From positions 806,001 to 870,000 of the forward strand of contig JADJOH010000008.1 of the NCBI GenBank assembly GCA_016713925.1: a DNA stretch of 64,000 bases. The letters run 5' to 3'. The position numbers were made by a program, and so were the translations under genes. This document shows positions 27,830-36,740 of this stretch, in pieces. Numbering within the stretch: position 1 is the first letter of the stretch; every line of letters starts with the position of its first letter. This stretch comes from Bacteroidota bacterium. Its GTDB lineage: Bacteria > Bacteroidota > Bacteroidia > AKYH767-A > OLB10. The notes under the pieces were generated by a model. That model worked only from the letters and a program-made list of their open reading frames with translations. It had not been told where the DNA came from and ran no database searches.

Positions 27830-29254
27830 ATGAATAAGATTATTTTAGTATCAAAAAAGCGCCGTGCCTTAGCATCAGTATTACTGTTTATTATATGCTT
27901 GATATCTGGCATAAATATTAAAGCACAAAATGTTCAGCCTGAATTACTCGATACAAATCAAAATGTTCAACCTCTGCAAAATCCAAAAGGTTGCGGTGAA
28001 TATGTAATTGATAATGCAGCATTAACGCAGGCATTGAAATATGAATCTTCACATCAAAATATGGATGTGGTTACTGTATTCACAATAAGAGTTTACTTTC
28101 ATATTTGTCGCGATAATGGTGGGATGAATGCTGCGGCAACGGAAGAAGAGGTTAAAGCTGAATTCAATGAATTGATTGCTGATTTTGCACCAAATAATAT
28201 ATGCTTCATCAGTATGGGATTAGATTACATTGATAATACAATTGTAAATAATAGCCCAACCTCCTCCTTGCTTACTCCGTACTTAAAGGCTGATTGCTTG
28301 AATATCTTTTATCATTTTAACATCCCCGGATTCGGGGGTTATGCATGGTCCATCCCAAATACATTTTGTTCCATAGCCAAATCTAACTTAGCTGCAGCTC
28401 ACACGACTTCTCATGAAGTCGGACATTGTTTTGGATTGCTTCATACTTTTGAACCAGGTAATGGTAATGAGATGATAAACGGATCAAATTCCAGCACATC
28501 GGCTGATCTGATTACTGATACTCCTGCAGATCCCTGGGCCTATAAGGGTCAGGCTTGCTATAGCACTTCAGGATGTTTGTATACTGGGAATTGTACAGAT
28601 CCGAATGGCGCATCCAATTTCACTCCCCCTTATACAAATACTATGTCCTACTGGCGAGGCGCTCCATGCTATCCAAATTTTATTTTCACTTCAGGCCAAT
28701 ATTCCAGGGTAAACAGTTTTTTATTTACCAACGGACCATTAATTAATTGTCAATCACTGTCTAATTACTCCCAAGGTGCTGTTACATGGTCGTCAGGAAA
28801 TTATTGGAGAACTGCCATTAATACTGTAACGGTTAGTGGTAATGTAAATATAACCGGTGCTGCTGTAGCAACATTTGGTGGTAATTTAGTAGTGGTGCAA
28901 AATAATTTCGTGGCTACTCCAACCGGAAATGGTTTGGTATTAATTCGTCCTTCCGCTTGCAGTGGTGGTGAAGGTATTCCAAGAACTAACTTACAGGCTG
29001 ATCTTTTATCTGAAGATGCTTTATTAATATTTCCGAATCCCGCCAATGAATTTATTACTATTAAAACAACAAACACTGATTCAAATACAATAATAAGTAT
29101 CTATACTAGCACCATGCAGTTGATTAAAACGGTCAATTTTGAAGCAGGAATTGAAAACATTGTTTCTACAATAAATTTTTCACCCGGTATTTATTTTATT
29201 GATGTACAAAGCGGAGATCAATCCTATCAAACAAAATTTGTGGTGAGCAGGTAA
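27830..29254 (+). CDS. Secreted M43-like zinc metalloprotease with T9SS sorting domain
   Basis: 474 residues. Signal peptide/anchor to about residue 35. The catalytic signature HEVGHCFGLLH fits the metzincin pattern HExxHxxGxxH with three histidine ligands. A Met-turn candidate (YTNTMSYWRG) follows about 75 residues later, as in pappalysin-like (M43) enzymes. The middle C-terminal part is a beta domain. The end is a type A T9SS sorting domain (LLIFPNPANEFITI … GIYFIDV … TKFVVSR). Predicted secreted protease. It lies 35 bp after the tail-fibre-like gene and 49 bp before the next, within one probable operon. The family assignment is from motifs only. Confidence 0.87.
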   Translation: MNKIILVSKKRRALASVLLFIICLISGINIKAQNVQPELLDTNQNVQPLQNPKGCGEYVIDNAALTQALKYESSHQNMDVVTVFTIRVYFHICRDNGGMNAAATEEEVKAEFNELIADFAPNNICFISMGLDYIDNTIVNNSPTSSLLTPYLKADCLNIFYHFNIPGFGGYAWSIPNTFCSIAKSNLAAAHTTSHEVGHCFGLLHTFEPGNGNEMINGSNSSTSADLITDTPADPWAYKGQACYSTSGCLYTGNCTDPNGASNFTPPYTNTMSYWRGAPCYPNFIFTSGQYSRVNSFLFTNGPLINCQSLSNYSQGAVTWSSGNYWRTAINTVTVSGNVNITGAAVATFGGNLVVVQNNFVATPTGNGLVLIRPSACSGGEGIPRTNLQADLLSEDALLIFPNPANEFITIKTTNTDSNTIISIYTSTMQLIKTVNFEAGIENIVSTINFSPGIYFIDVQSGDQSYQTKFVVSR

Positions 29255-29303
29255 TTTAGAGTAATATGTCAAATGCAATGATGCTAAATATTTTAAATCA
29301 TCA

Positions 29304-29504
29304 ATGAAAATGAAACAAAAAGGAAAAGTGCCCCCATTTTATTTTATACTGTTATTGCTTGCAGTATTAATTATAAAAGCCAATAGTTTATATGCACAGG
29401 CGGATGCTAAATGGTACAGCAGCATGCTGAGACAGCACGCATGGCATATGAAGAAGCAAATAGAAATAAAGATAGACTCATTGCTGAAGGGAAGTGGAAC
29501 TTGA
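29304..29504 (+). pseudogene. 5' fragment (signal peptide) of the frameshifted M23-like gene
   Basis: Only the first 35 or so codons are meaningful: a signal peptide ending SLYAQADAK. After the AAA tract at 29409-29411 this frame becomes nonsense, while the frame starting MVQQHAETARMAYEEANRN picks up a sensible helix. Adding one A to the tract joins them into AQADAKMVQQHAE. The rest of the protein is the next entry. A sequencing indel is more likely than a real mutation, because both halves remain open. Confidence 0.75.
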
Positions 29505-31000
29505 ATAAAATGCCGGGAGTAGTTTATCTGCGCACGCCATTAGAAGCCATGCCAAATATGCGTGATTATAGTTTTTTTCATATACCCTTTACGGTAGATG
29601 ATGACCCTACTTCGGGTTGTTCAGATGCCTGGGGTCAGCATTGTTATTATCCGTACGAAATACGAACTTTTGATGGATGCACCGGCACTGAGTTTCAGTT
29701 TGGTCGAAGAGGGTTCAACGTCATGGATGAAAAAATTGCACGAGTAACTGCTGCTGCGGATGGAATTATTGTTGCTAAAGTCGATGGTAATTTTGACAGG
29801 AATTGTTACGGCGTTACCGGTCCTGAAAATTATGTCGCTTTAGAGCATAGTGATGGAAGTCGAACCTATTACTATAATTTAAAAAATGGTGATTTGAATC
29901 CCAAACCTATTGGAGGGTATGTTTCAGAAGGCGAATTAATTGGATATCCGGGAGCCTCGGGCATCGGGTCAGGAATCAGCTTTAATGTTAATTTTGATGA
30001 AAGAGTTAGCTTATTTTTTGAACTTAGAGATAATGCCAATACCGTTATAAATCCTTTTAACGATGTGTATAATTTTGGTAGGCCTTCCCGTTGGAGAGAC
30101 TCAACATATCTTTACTTTAATTACACAACAGATCCGTCAGTAATTCATTTAAAAACCTTTAAACATGCTCCTGTAAATTCTGATAATTGTGGAACTACAC
30201 TCCCAACCTACAATGATCATTTTAATCCGGGCGATTCCATTTATTATGAATTTGCTTTGAAAAATTATGATGTGATGCTTGATAGTTTCCTGTTAGATAT
30301 TTATAACCCGATAGGCGTACCGGTTATGCCTACCTATGTTCGAAATAAAGGATGCGCAACCTGCAGTGCGCTTCGAAAAAAATTCATTAATTATTATTTG
30401 GGTTTTCAGTTACCGGCAAATGGTTTAATGATACCAGGAACTTATAAAATAATCTTAAGTTTACATACAGTGGGTGGGAGCGATTATTTTTATAATCACT
30501 ACATCACTGTTGGTTGTCAGTCTGATTATTTTCCAACCGCTAATATTTCAGGAGAGTCAGGCTTAATAGCAGGCAATAATATTGTGACTTCCCAACAATT
30601 TTATAATACTTCCAGAGTAAAGTACGTTGCGGGTAATCAGATTATATTAAATCCGGGATTTGTTGCTCATGAAGGGAGTGATGTATTTCTATATAATGAG
30701 CCATGCGTAGTGCCCCCTCGTTTGAGCGATGAAGACAGCGAATCTCCGGATCAGGAAATGGAAAAGCTATTAATTGCTCCCAACCCTGCACGCGATTTCA
30801 TAACAGTTAAAATCAAAGATTATAATTCAAAGGCAACCTTTAAAATCTACAACAGCACCTTGCAATTGGTTAAAGTGCTAAATGTTGAAAATGCTGCCGG
30901 GCAGATAATTTCATTGGCGGAGTTTGAAAACGGTATATACTTTATTGATGCACAAGCAAACGAATGGTCTTATAAATCTAAGTTTGTAGTAAATAAATAG
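29411..31000 (+). CDS. Secreted, probably inactive M23-like (LytM-fold) protein with T9SS sorting domain
   Basis: 529 residues in this frame; the true start is the signal peptide at 29304, one base out of phase. The M23 fold is recognisable (VTAAADGIIVAKVDGNFDRNC … NYVALEHSDGSRTYYYNLKNG … GELIGYPGASG … FFELRDN). The zinc-ligand positions are replaced: the usual HxGxD region reads CTGTEF, and the final HLHFEL-type motif reads SLFFEL. A peptidoglycan hydrolase activity is therefore unlikely, and a binding or structural role is more plausible (inference). Ig-like and basal beta domains follow, and the protein ends in a type A sorting domain (LLIAPNPARDFITV … GIYFIDA … SKFVVNK). It is the last gene of a run of secreted proteins. 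Confidence 0.82.
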   Translation: MVQQHAETARMAYEEANRNKDRLIAEGKWNLNKMPGVVYLRTPLEAMPNMRDYSFFHIPFTVDDDPTSGCSDAWGQHCYYPYEIRTFDGCTGTEFQFGRRGFNVMDEKIARVTAAADGIIVAKVDGNFDRNCYGVTGPENYVALEHSDGSRTYYYNLKNGDLNPKPIGGYVSEGELIGYPGASGIGSGISFNVNFDERVSLFFELRDNANTVINPFNDVYNFGRPSRWRDSTYLYFNYTTDPSVIHLKTFKHAPVNSDNCGTTLPTYNDHFNPGDSIYYEFALKNYDVMLDSFLLDIYNPIGVPVMPTYVRNKGCATCSALRKKFINYYLGFQLPANGLMIPGTYKIILSLHTVGGSDYFYNHYITVGCQSDYFPTANISGESGLIAGNNIVTSQQFYNTSRVKYVAGNQIILNPGFVAHEGSDVFLYNEPCVVPPRLSDEDSESPDQEMEKLLIAPNPARDFITVKIKDYNSKATFKIYNSTLQLVKVLNVENAAGQIISLAEFENGIYFIDAQANEWSYKSKFVVNK

Positions 31001-31065
31001 ACGATCAGTAAGAGACAGTAGGGTGATATTTCAGTGCCCCATGAAACTTTACAGCGTGTTGGTAT

Positions 31066-31102
31066 TTTGAAATCCGGTCAATTCCATTTTTTTATATCTT
31101 TG
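31066..31102 (+). promoter_or_regulatory. Candidate promoter of tRNA-Leu
   Basis: TATCTTTG at 31095-31102 fits the Bacteroidota TAnnTTTG -7 box. A TTTG at 31066-31069 is a possible -33 box, but the 25-base spacer is longer than usual. The -7 box ends 17 bases before the tRNA. Confidence 0.4.
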
Positions 31103-31119
31103 CCCTCCCTATAGGGAAA

Positions 31120-31203
31120 GCCCGGATGGCGGAATTGGTAGACGCGCTGGTCTCAAACACCTGTGCCTTCACTGGCATGCCGGTTCGACTCCGGCTCCGG
31201 GTA
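31120..31203 (+). tRNA. tRNA-Leu (anticodon CAA)
   Basis: The acceptor arms GCCCGGA and TCCGGGT pair fully (one G-T). The D-arm has AATTGGTAGACGC, the anticodon loop CTCAAAC gives CAA (reads UUG), a long variable arm follows, and the T-loop is GGTTCGACTCC. Length is about 84 nt as expected for a class II tRNA. CCA is not encoded. One T-T mismatch lies in the anticodon stem. Confidence 0.95.
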
Positions 31204-31735
31204 CACTGAAAATGAGGTAGTTATAATTTTATTAATTATCTCATTTTCTTTTTTTTCCTACCCAAAAGTCGACGTGAATAATCCAATGAACAGGTTTTTT
31301 CATTCCAAAATAGTTTATTGCTCAAATCCTTTTACATTGTTTGATATTAATAGCGTATGTCCGCTAATTCCTTCTCCTATTCACTATATTATTTTTCTTT
31401 ATGAAATGATTTGAGAACCTTGCCAAAGTGGAAAGTAATGCCGGTTCTTAAGGAAGCTCATGAATTACTTCAAGATGTCAATATCCACTGATTATATCGA
31501 CCTCTCTCCTGTAGCAAAGGCAAATGTATCATGTATAAAAATCGAATGAGTCTTTCATTGGAATATTGAATTAGACATATAGTTTTTTAAATCGATACTC
31601 ATCTTATCAAAGTAGATGTATGTAACAAATGTTTCAGAAGGATACTTCTGCCGGTGCTACTTTTGTAGAGGTAGCTTGATACCAGATCTTCTTGAATTAC
31701 AGCTTCCAAATTCATAGAACCTCTAACCCCCAACG
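31204..31735. other. Intergenic region, no feature recognised
   Basis: About 530 AT-rich bases between the tRNA and the multicopper oxidase. I see no supported gene, repeat or clear terminator. An 83-codon frame overlapping the tRNA is not credible. Confidence 0.6.
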
Positions 31736-33460
31736 ATGACCATGAAGAAAATGAGCGCTATATTTCTGATTTTTTTTAGTTTTATCTACTCTTCAAAATC
31801 TCAAAATCTTTTGGGAATTCCTGATACACTTTCAGGATCAAATATCATCTTGAATATTTACGATACGAGCCATGTGTTTTACCCCGGATTCACAACAAAT
31901 ACTTTTGGTGTCAATGGCAGTTACCTGGGTCCAACGTTATTGTTGAACAGGGGAGACTCAGTAAGTATTAATGTTGTAAATAATCTGATGGATACCACCA
32001 CTATTCACTGGCACGGTATGCATGTGTCGGCAATGAATGACGGTGGTCCGCATATGGTAATTCCTCCCGGAACGATTTGGAATCCGGGTTTTACTGTCCG
32101 GGATCATGCGTCTACGTATTGGTATCATCCCCATTTACATATGATGACCAATTTGCACGCTTCGTTGGGAGCAGCGGGTGTGGTTATTGTTCGGGACTCA
32201 GTGGAGAGTGCACTTAATCTGCCACGAACTTACGGTATAGATGACTTTCCGTTGGTGATTCAATCCAAATGCTTCGATGCAGCGAAACAGATAATTGTAA
32301 ATAATGCTTCGGATAGTGTGATGATGGTAAATGGAACTATCGATCCATACCTCCCCGTTCCTGCGCAAATGGTTAGGTTTCGTTTGCTGAATGCCTCTTC
32401 AGAGCGGGTTTATAATTTGGGTTTGCAGGGAAATCAATCCTTTTATCAAATAGGCAGCGATGGAGGTTTGTTGGATGCTCCGGTAATTTTAACCCGCCTG
32501 CGACTTGCTCCCGGAGAGCGGGCAGAAATCCTAATTGATTTTGGCGGTATGTTGGGTCAATCGGTTTATCTGCTCAGCTATGCAAATGAACTTCCCGCTG
32601 CGATTTATGGGGCGACACAACCGGGAATGGGGCCCGGACAAACGATTCCGGGATATACTTCAAACGTTTTAAACGGTGCAAATTTTAACATCATTCAATT
32701 TAATGTGGTCGCTCCAACTGCCTCACCAATTACAACAACTCCCTCCACTTTGATTCCCAATACACCCTGGTTGGTTGCATCTGCAAATGCATTTAAGACA
32801 CTCACTTTTTCACCTGTCAATATGGGACCTACTGCCATTCAGGGACCATTTCTGATTAACAATACTTCGTTTGACATGAATGTGGTCAATTATTCAATAC
32901 CACTTGATAATATTGAAGTATGTACTTTGACGAATCAATCTCCAATTGCTCATCCGTTTCATATTCATGATGTGCAATTTTATATTACAGAAATAAATGG
33001 ACTACTTCCTCCTGTAAATTTAGCGGGGAGAAAGGATGTCGTTCTTGTTCCTGCTATGCAAACCATAAAGTTCATTACGAAATTTGAAACATTCTGCGAT
33101 TCAATGGCAAGCTACATGTATCATTGTCATATGTTGCCACATGAAGACGAAGGAATGATGGGGCAATTTATCGTGAGTTGTCCGGCTACCGTTGGAGTGA
33201 ATGAGATGCAAGATAATAGCGAAGCGGTTTCTTTATTTCCGAATCCTGCTATTGGTAATGTTTCCATTAAAACCAATTCTGTCTCAAGAATAGAAAGAGT
33301 GAAATTGTACGATTATTCCGGGCGATTGATTATGCAGTTTGAAGAAATTAATAATGAAAATTATTCATTGGATATTAATACAATTGATGCAGGGATTTAC
33401 GTAGCTGAAATCAGCACGAACCATCATACATTTATAAAGAAACTTAGTGTGTTAAAGTAA
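31736..33460 (+). CDS. Multicopper oxidase with T9SS sorting domain
   Basis: 574 residues; the ATGs at 31736, 31742 and 31751 all give a signal peptide (…IFLIFFSFIYSSKSQ). Three cupredoxin domains of the CueO/bilirubin-oxidase type are present. All four copper motifs are complete: HWHGMH, HPHLH, HPFHIH, and HCHMLPHEDEGMM holding the type 1 Cys, His and Met. It oxidises a substrate, perhaps Cu(I), Fe(II), Mn(II) or phenols, while reducing O2 to water. The substrate cannot be read from the sequence. A type A sorting domain ends the protein (VSLFPNPAIGNVSI … GIYVAEI … KKLSVLK), so it acts at the surface or outside the cell. A ferritin-like lipoprotein gene follows after about 110 bp. Confidence 0.93.
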   Translation: MTMKKMSAIFLIFFSFIYSSKSQNLLGIPDTLSGSNIILNIYDTSHVFYPGFTTNTFGVNGSYLGPTLLLNRGDSVSINVVNNLMDTTTIHWHGMHVSAMNDGGPHMVIPPGTIWNPGFTVRDHASTYWYHPHLHMMTNLHASLGAAGVVIVRDSVESALNLPRTYGIDDFPLVIQSKCFDAAKQIIVNNASDSVMMVNGTIDPYLPVPAQMVRFRLLNASSERVYNLGLQGNQSFYQIGSDGGLLDAPVILTRLRLAPGERAEILIDFGGMLGQSVYLLSYANELPAAIYGATQPGMGPGQTIPGYTSNVLNGANFNIIQFNVVAPTASPITTTPSTLIPNTPWLVASANAFKTLTFSPVNMGPTAIQGPFLINNTSFDMNVVNYSIPLDNIEVCTLTNQSPIAHPFHIHDVQFYITEINGLLPPVNLAGRKDVVLVPAMQTIKFITKFETFCDSMASYMYHCHMLPHEDEGMMGQFIVSCPATVGVNEMQDNSEAVSLFPNPAIGNVSIKTNSVSRIERVKLYDYSGRLIMQFEEINNENYSLDINTIDAGIYVAEISTNHHTFIKKLSVLK

Positions 33461-33572
33461 AGCCATTGAGGAGAAGATGAAATGCATTGATATTAATCAT
33501 CTTTCAACTGTAACTGAAGTAACATAAATCCGGGCGTGCTCATGGTACTTTTATGAAATAAAATTCTTGATC

Positions 33573-34205
33573 ATGAAAACACTACTTATTATTGCAACTG
33601 CCGGGCTGATGGGTTTCAGTTCCTGTAAAAAAGATGACAATGAAAATAATAATGTTTCTGCCGTTTCAATTAGCACGCAGGAAAAATCAGATTTGATTTT
33701 CCTGAGGGAAGAAGAGAAATTGGCACATGATGTTTATGTGTATGCATTCAACAAGTATGGTGTAACTGTTTTCAATAATATTAGTGCAAGTGAAGCATCG
33801 CATATGTCATCGGTTTTAAATCTATTGAATAAATATTCTATTGAAGACCCGGTTAAAAGTAATGGTCCGGGTGTTTTTGTAAATACAACTCTACAGCAGT
33901 TGTACAATGATCTGATCTTACAAGTAGATGTATCACTGATTAAGGCATTGGAAGCAGGTGCAACAATTGAAGATCTCGATATCTCTGACATCCAAACCTT
34001 TTATAGGAATACATCTAAATCCGATTTGATTCAGGTGTATGATGCACTGACCTGCGGATCAAGGAATCATATTAAAGCTTTTACCTCTCAATTGACCAGT
34101 CAGGGTGTTACTTATATTCCGCAATACCTGACCCAATCAACTTATGATTCCATTTTAGCGCTTCCTCATGAACAATGCGGTAATGGAATGAGATTTAGAA
34201 AATAG
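33573..34205 (+). CDS. DUF2202 ferritin-like lipoprotein
   Basis: About 210 residues from the ATG at 33573; the frame opens two codons earlier at TTG. A lipoprotein signal ends at FSSC, with a KKDDNENNN linker. The body is the all-helical DUF2202 family, with REEEKLAHDVYVYAFNKYG at its start and the paired ExxH-like SEASHM and SRNHIKAF segments that would line a di-metal site. The family's biochemical role is not established; a metal-binding ferritin-like fold is known. It is next to the multicopper oxidase and probably cotranscribed, which suggests a shared metal or oxidative-stress role (inference). A terminator follows. Confidence 0.85.
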   Translation: MKTLLIIATAGLMGFSSCKKDDNENNNVSAVSISTQEKSDLIFLREEEKLAHDVYVYAFNKYGVTVFNNISASEASHMSSVLNLLNKYSIEDPVKSNGPGVFVNTTLQQLYNDLILQVDVSLIKALEAGATIEDLDISDIQTFYRNTSKSDLIQVYDALTCGSRNHIKAFTSQLTSQGVTYIPQYLTQSTYDSILALPHEQCGNGMRFRK

Positions 34206-34230
34206 TTGAAGGCTGATCCATTGCGTTTAG

Positions 34231-34262
34231 AAAAGGGGGCTGTAGAAATCAGCCTCCTTTTG
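34231..34262 (+). terminator. Rho-independent terminator after DUF2202 gene
   Basis: AAAAGGGGGCTG pairs with CAGCCTCCTTTT around a TAGAAAT loop, 25 bases after the stop. Confidence 0.85.
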
Positions 34263-34430
34263 TAATACTACGGTCCGGAATCGTACGCAGTTCATGGTTA
34301 AAGCTGAAGCTAGATTAATATCAAAATAGCTAATTTACAATCAATTACATTAAGAAATTTGAAGTTTAAATCCTGATTTTATAGCGAATTGGAAACTTTG
34401 TAATATTTTCAACAGGGGAATGTTTATTCA

Positions 34431-34462
34431 TTTTGATAAACGGGTTATTTTTAGTTTCTTTG
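34431..34462 (+). promoter_or_regulatory. Candidate promoter of prs
   Basis: TTTTG (34431-34435) and TTTCTTTG (34455-34462), with a 19-base spacer, resemble the Bacteroidota -33/-7 pair. The -7 box is one base off TAnnTTTG. It lies 25 bases before the ATG. Confidence 0.45.
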
Positions 34463-34487
34463 CAGCCCTTTTAAGGAAAGGAAAAAC

Positions 34488-35423
34488 ATGGCGCGGCAGG
34501 TAAAAATATTCTCAGGAACAGCTTCACGATATCTCGCTGAGCAAATAGCAGATTGCTATGGTGCTCCGCTGGGTGATGTAAAAGTGGCCCGATTCAATGA
34601 CGGTGAGTTTTCTCCCTCATTTGACGAAAGTGTTCGTGGTTGCGATGTTTTTATAATCCAAAGTACGTTTTCACCTACCGATAATCTTTTTGAATTACTT
34701 ATGCTGATTGATGCAGCCAAACGTGCCTCTGCTCATTATATAACCGCCGTGATTCCTTATTTCGGTTATGCCAGAAGTGATCGAAAGGATAAACCCAGGG
34801 TAGCTATTGCTTCTAAGTTGGTAGCCAATCTTTTAACAGCTGCCGGTGTGACCAGGGTAATGACCATGGATCTGCATGCACCACAAATTCAGGGCTTTTT
34901 TGATGTTCCTGTGGATCATATGGATGCCTCCGCCATTTTCGTCCCCTATATGAAGAGTCTTAACTTGCCCAATATTATGATTTGTGCTCCGGATATGGGC
35001 GGTGTGCACAGGGCTCGTACCTATGCATCTTACTTCAGTGCCGACATGGCGATTATTGATAAGCACCGTAAAAGGGCCAACGAAATTGAAGGAATGCAAT
35101 TGATAGGGGATGTCTCCGGTCGTGATTGTATTCTTGTAGACGATATTGTAGACACTGCCGGAACACTCACCAAAGCCGCCAGTTTGCTGATTGACAATGG
35201 TGCTGCAAGCGTTCGTGCTTTCTGTACACATCCTGTCCTAAGCGGTCAATCCTACGAACGAATTGCAGACTCTCATCTAACTGAAATAGTCGTTTGCGAT
35301 ACCATTCCACTTCGCAAGCCTGCTGTAAAAATTAAACAACTCCCTACGGCTGCACTCTTCGCTAAAGCGATTCAAAGAGTGTATTCCTATGAATCCATTA
35401 GCTCACTCTTTGTTAAAGCATAA
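34488..35423 (+). CDS. prs: Ribose-phosphate pyrophosphokinase
   Basis: 311 residues, the usual length for class I PRPP synthases. It makes PRPP from ribose 5-phosphate and ATP for purine, pyrimidine, His and Trp synthesis. Visible signatures: RFNDGEFSPSF near the N-terminus, the ATP-site segment YFGYARSDRKDKPR, the MTMDLHAPQIQGFFD metal/ribose-phosphate region, and the PRPP loop LVDDIVDTAGTL. Cytoplasmic. It starts a housekeeping cluster: rplY follows after 14 bp and pth after a further hairpin region. Confidence 0.97.
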   Translation: MARQVKIFSGTASRYLAEQIADCYGAPLGDVKVARFNDGEFSPSFDESVRGCDVFIIQSTFSPTDNLFELLMLIDAAKRASAHYITAVIPYFGYARSDRKDKPRVAIASKLVANLLTAAGVTRVMTMDLHAPQIQGFFDVPVDHMDASAIFVPYMKSLNLPNIMICAPDMGGVHRARTYASYFSADMAIIDKHRKRANEIEGMQLIGDVSGRDCILVDDIVDTAGTLTKAASLLIDNGAASVRAFCTHPVLSGQSYERIADSHLTEIVVCDTIPLRKPAVKIKQLPTAALFAKAIQRVYSYESISSLFVKA

Positions 35424-35437
35424 TACAATACCTAGCA

Positions 35438-36016
35438 ATGAAAACGATTGAAATCAAAGGTTCAAAACGGTCAGATTTGACCAAGCAATCTGTAAAAGCA
35501 CTTCGCAACAGCGAACATGTACCTTGCGTACTTTATGGTGGAGCAGAACCTGTACACTTCTCAGCCCATCTCGCTGACTTCAAACATCTTGTTTATACAC
35601 CCGATGTATACCTCGTGAAACTTATCGTTGATGGTAAGGAATATATGAGCATGATGCAGGACATTCAGTTTCATCCGGTGAATGACATCATTCAGCACAT
35701 CGACTTTCTGGAAGTTACGAATGATAAGCCGGTAACTATCAATATTCCAATCAAATTCAGCGGAGCTTCTGAAGGTGTAAAACAAGGTGGTAAGTTGGTA
35801 ACCAAAGTGCGTCGCTTGAAAGTGAAAGCATTGCCAGCAGCCCTTCCTGACTTTATTTCAGTTGATATTACTCCTCTTAAAATAGGTGGTAACATTCGTG
35901 TGCGTGATCTCACTACTACAGGCGTTACTTTCCTTGATTCTCCATCTAACGTGATTGTTGGAGTTCGTATCACACGGAATGTGGCTGCTGCTGAAGCTAC
36001 TGCTGAGAAGAAATAA
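35438..36016 (+). CDS. rplY: 50S ribosomal protein L25 (Ctc form)
   Basis: 192 residues, the long TL5/Ctc form. The N-terminal 5S-rRNA-binding domain (about 1-90) shows VPCVLYGGAEPVHFS and DIQFHPVNDIIQHIDFLEV. The C-terminal beta domain (about 95-185) has IPIKFSGASEGVKQGGKL and the ITPLKIGGNIRVRDL segment. The short Lys-ending tail EKK is normal. It binds 5S rRNA in the large subunit. It is 14 bp after prs, so cotranscription is likely. Confidence 0.96.
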   Translation: MKTIEIKGSKRSDLTKQSVKALRNSEHVPCVLYGGAEPVHFSAHLADFKHLVYTPDVYLVKLIVDGKEYMSMMQDIQFHPVNDIIQHIDFLEVTNDKPVTINIPIKFSGASEGVKQGGKLVTKVRRLKVKALPAALPDFISVDITPLKIGGNIRVRDLTTTGVTFLDSPSNVIVGVRITRNVAAAEATAEKK

Positions 36017-36027
36017 TACCCTTATTT

Positions 36028-36060
36028 AACCCTTATCCATTCCATGAATATGTAAGGGTT
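36028..36060 (+). terminator. Hairpin after rplY
   Basis: AACCCTTA pairs perfectly with TAAGGGTT around a 17-base loop, 12 bases after the stop. There is no T-run, so it may attenuate or stabilise the transcript rather than terminate it. Confidence 0.4.
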
Positions 36061-36088
36061 GGAAGATAAAATTATAATCTCAACCAGG

Positions 36089-36112
36089 AGGAACCCTAAA
36101 TAGGTTCCTTTT
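36089..36112 (+). terminator. Rho-independent terminator between rplY and pth
   Basis: AGGAACC pairs with GGTTCCT around CTAAATA, followed by TTTT. It sits just before the chosen pth start, which also argues against the TTG at 36111 as the pth start. Confidence 0.6.
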
Positions 36113-36134
36113 GGTGTTTAATATAGGTTACAAA

Positions 36135-36698
36135 GTGAAATACCTCATAGCAGGACTCGGAAATATTGGTCCCGATTATATTCATACCCGTCATAATATT
36201 GGTTTTGATGTGGCAGATAGCTTGGCTAAGTCACTGGAAGTCAATTTCTCCAATGATAAGAAGGCATGGGTTGCAGAAGCGCGTTATAAAAGCAGGTCCT
36301 TGGTCATCATCAAACCAACCACTTTTATGAATCTGAGCGGAGAAGCTGTAAGATATTGGTTGACAACTCAAAAAATCCCCCAAGAAAACCTTATCATTGT
36401 AACAGACGATATTGCCTTACCGTTTGGAAGTCTTCGGTTAAGACCTTCCGGGGGAGCAGCCGGTCACAATGGATTAACAAGTATTATCGATTGTTTGCAA
36501 AATGAAAAATTTGCCCGTTTGCGGTTCGGAATTGGGAGTAACTTTCCCAAAGGGAGACAATCTGATTATGTATTAGGGCATTGGACAGGAGAAGAAGCAG
36601 CAGTTTTACCCGAAAAGATAAAGCTTGCTGAAGAAATTGTGAAGGGTTTTGTCGCTATAGGTATTCAGCAGACCATGAATATATATAATAATAAGTAA
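36135..36698 (+). CDS. pth: Peptidyl-tRNA hydrolase
   Basis: About 187 residues from the GTG at 36135, which gives the standard opening MKYLIAGLGN. The frame extends to a TTG at 36111, but that lies in the terminator T-run. Family motifs are all visible: catalytic His in YIHTRHNIGF, the TFMNLSG loop, the catalytic Asp in VTDDIALPFG, and RPSGGAAGHNGLTSI. The usual GNPG reads GNIG here. The enzyme frees peptidyl-tRNAs that drop off ribosomes; cytoplasmic and normally essential. Confidence 0.96.
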   Translation: MKYLIAGLGNIGPDYIHTRHNIGFDVADSLAKSLEVNFSNDKKAWVAEARYKSRSLVIIKPTTFMNLSGEAVRYWLTTQKIPQENLIIVTDDIALPFGSLRLRPSGGAAGHNGLTSIIDCLQNEKFARLRFGIGSNFPKGRQSDYVLGHWTGEEAAVLPEKIKLAEEIVKGFVAIGIQQTMNIYNNK

Positions 36699-36740
36699 CG
36701 GCAGGATATTTGCGACGTACACATAACATATAAAACAAGG

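Noticed and set aside
31163..31414. Frame of 83 codons downstream of the tRNA
   Set aside because: It begins inside the tRNA-Leu gene and has no recognisable sequence.
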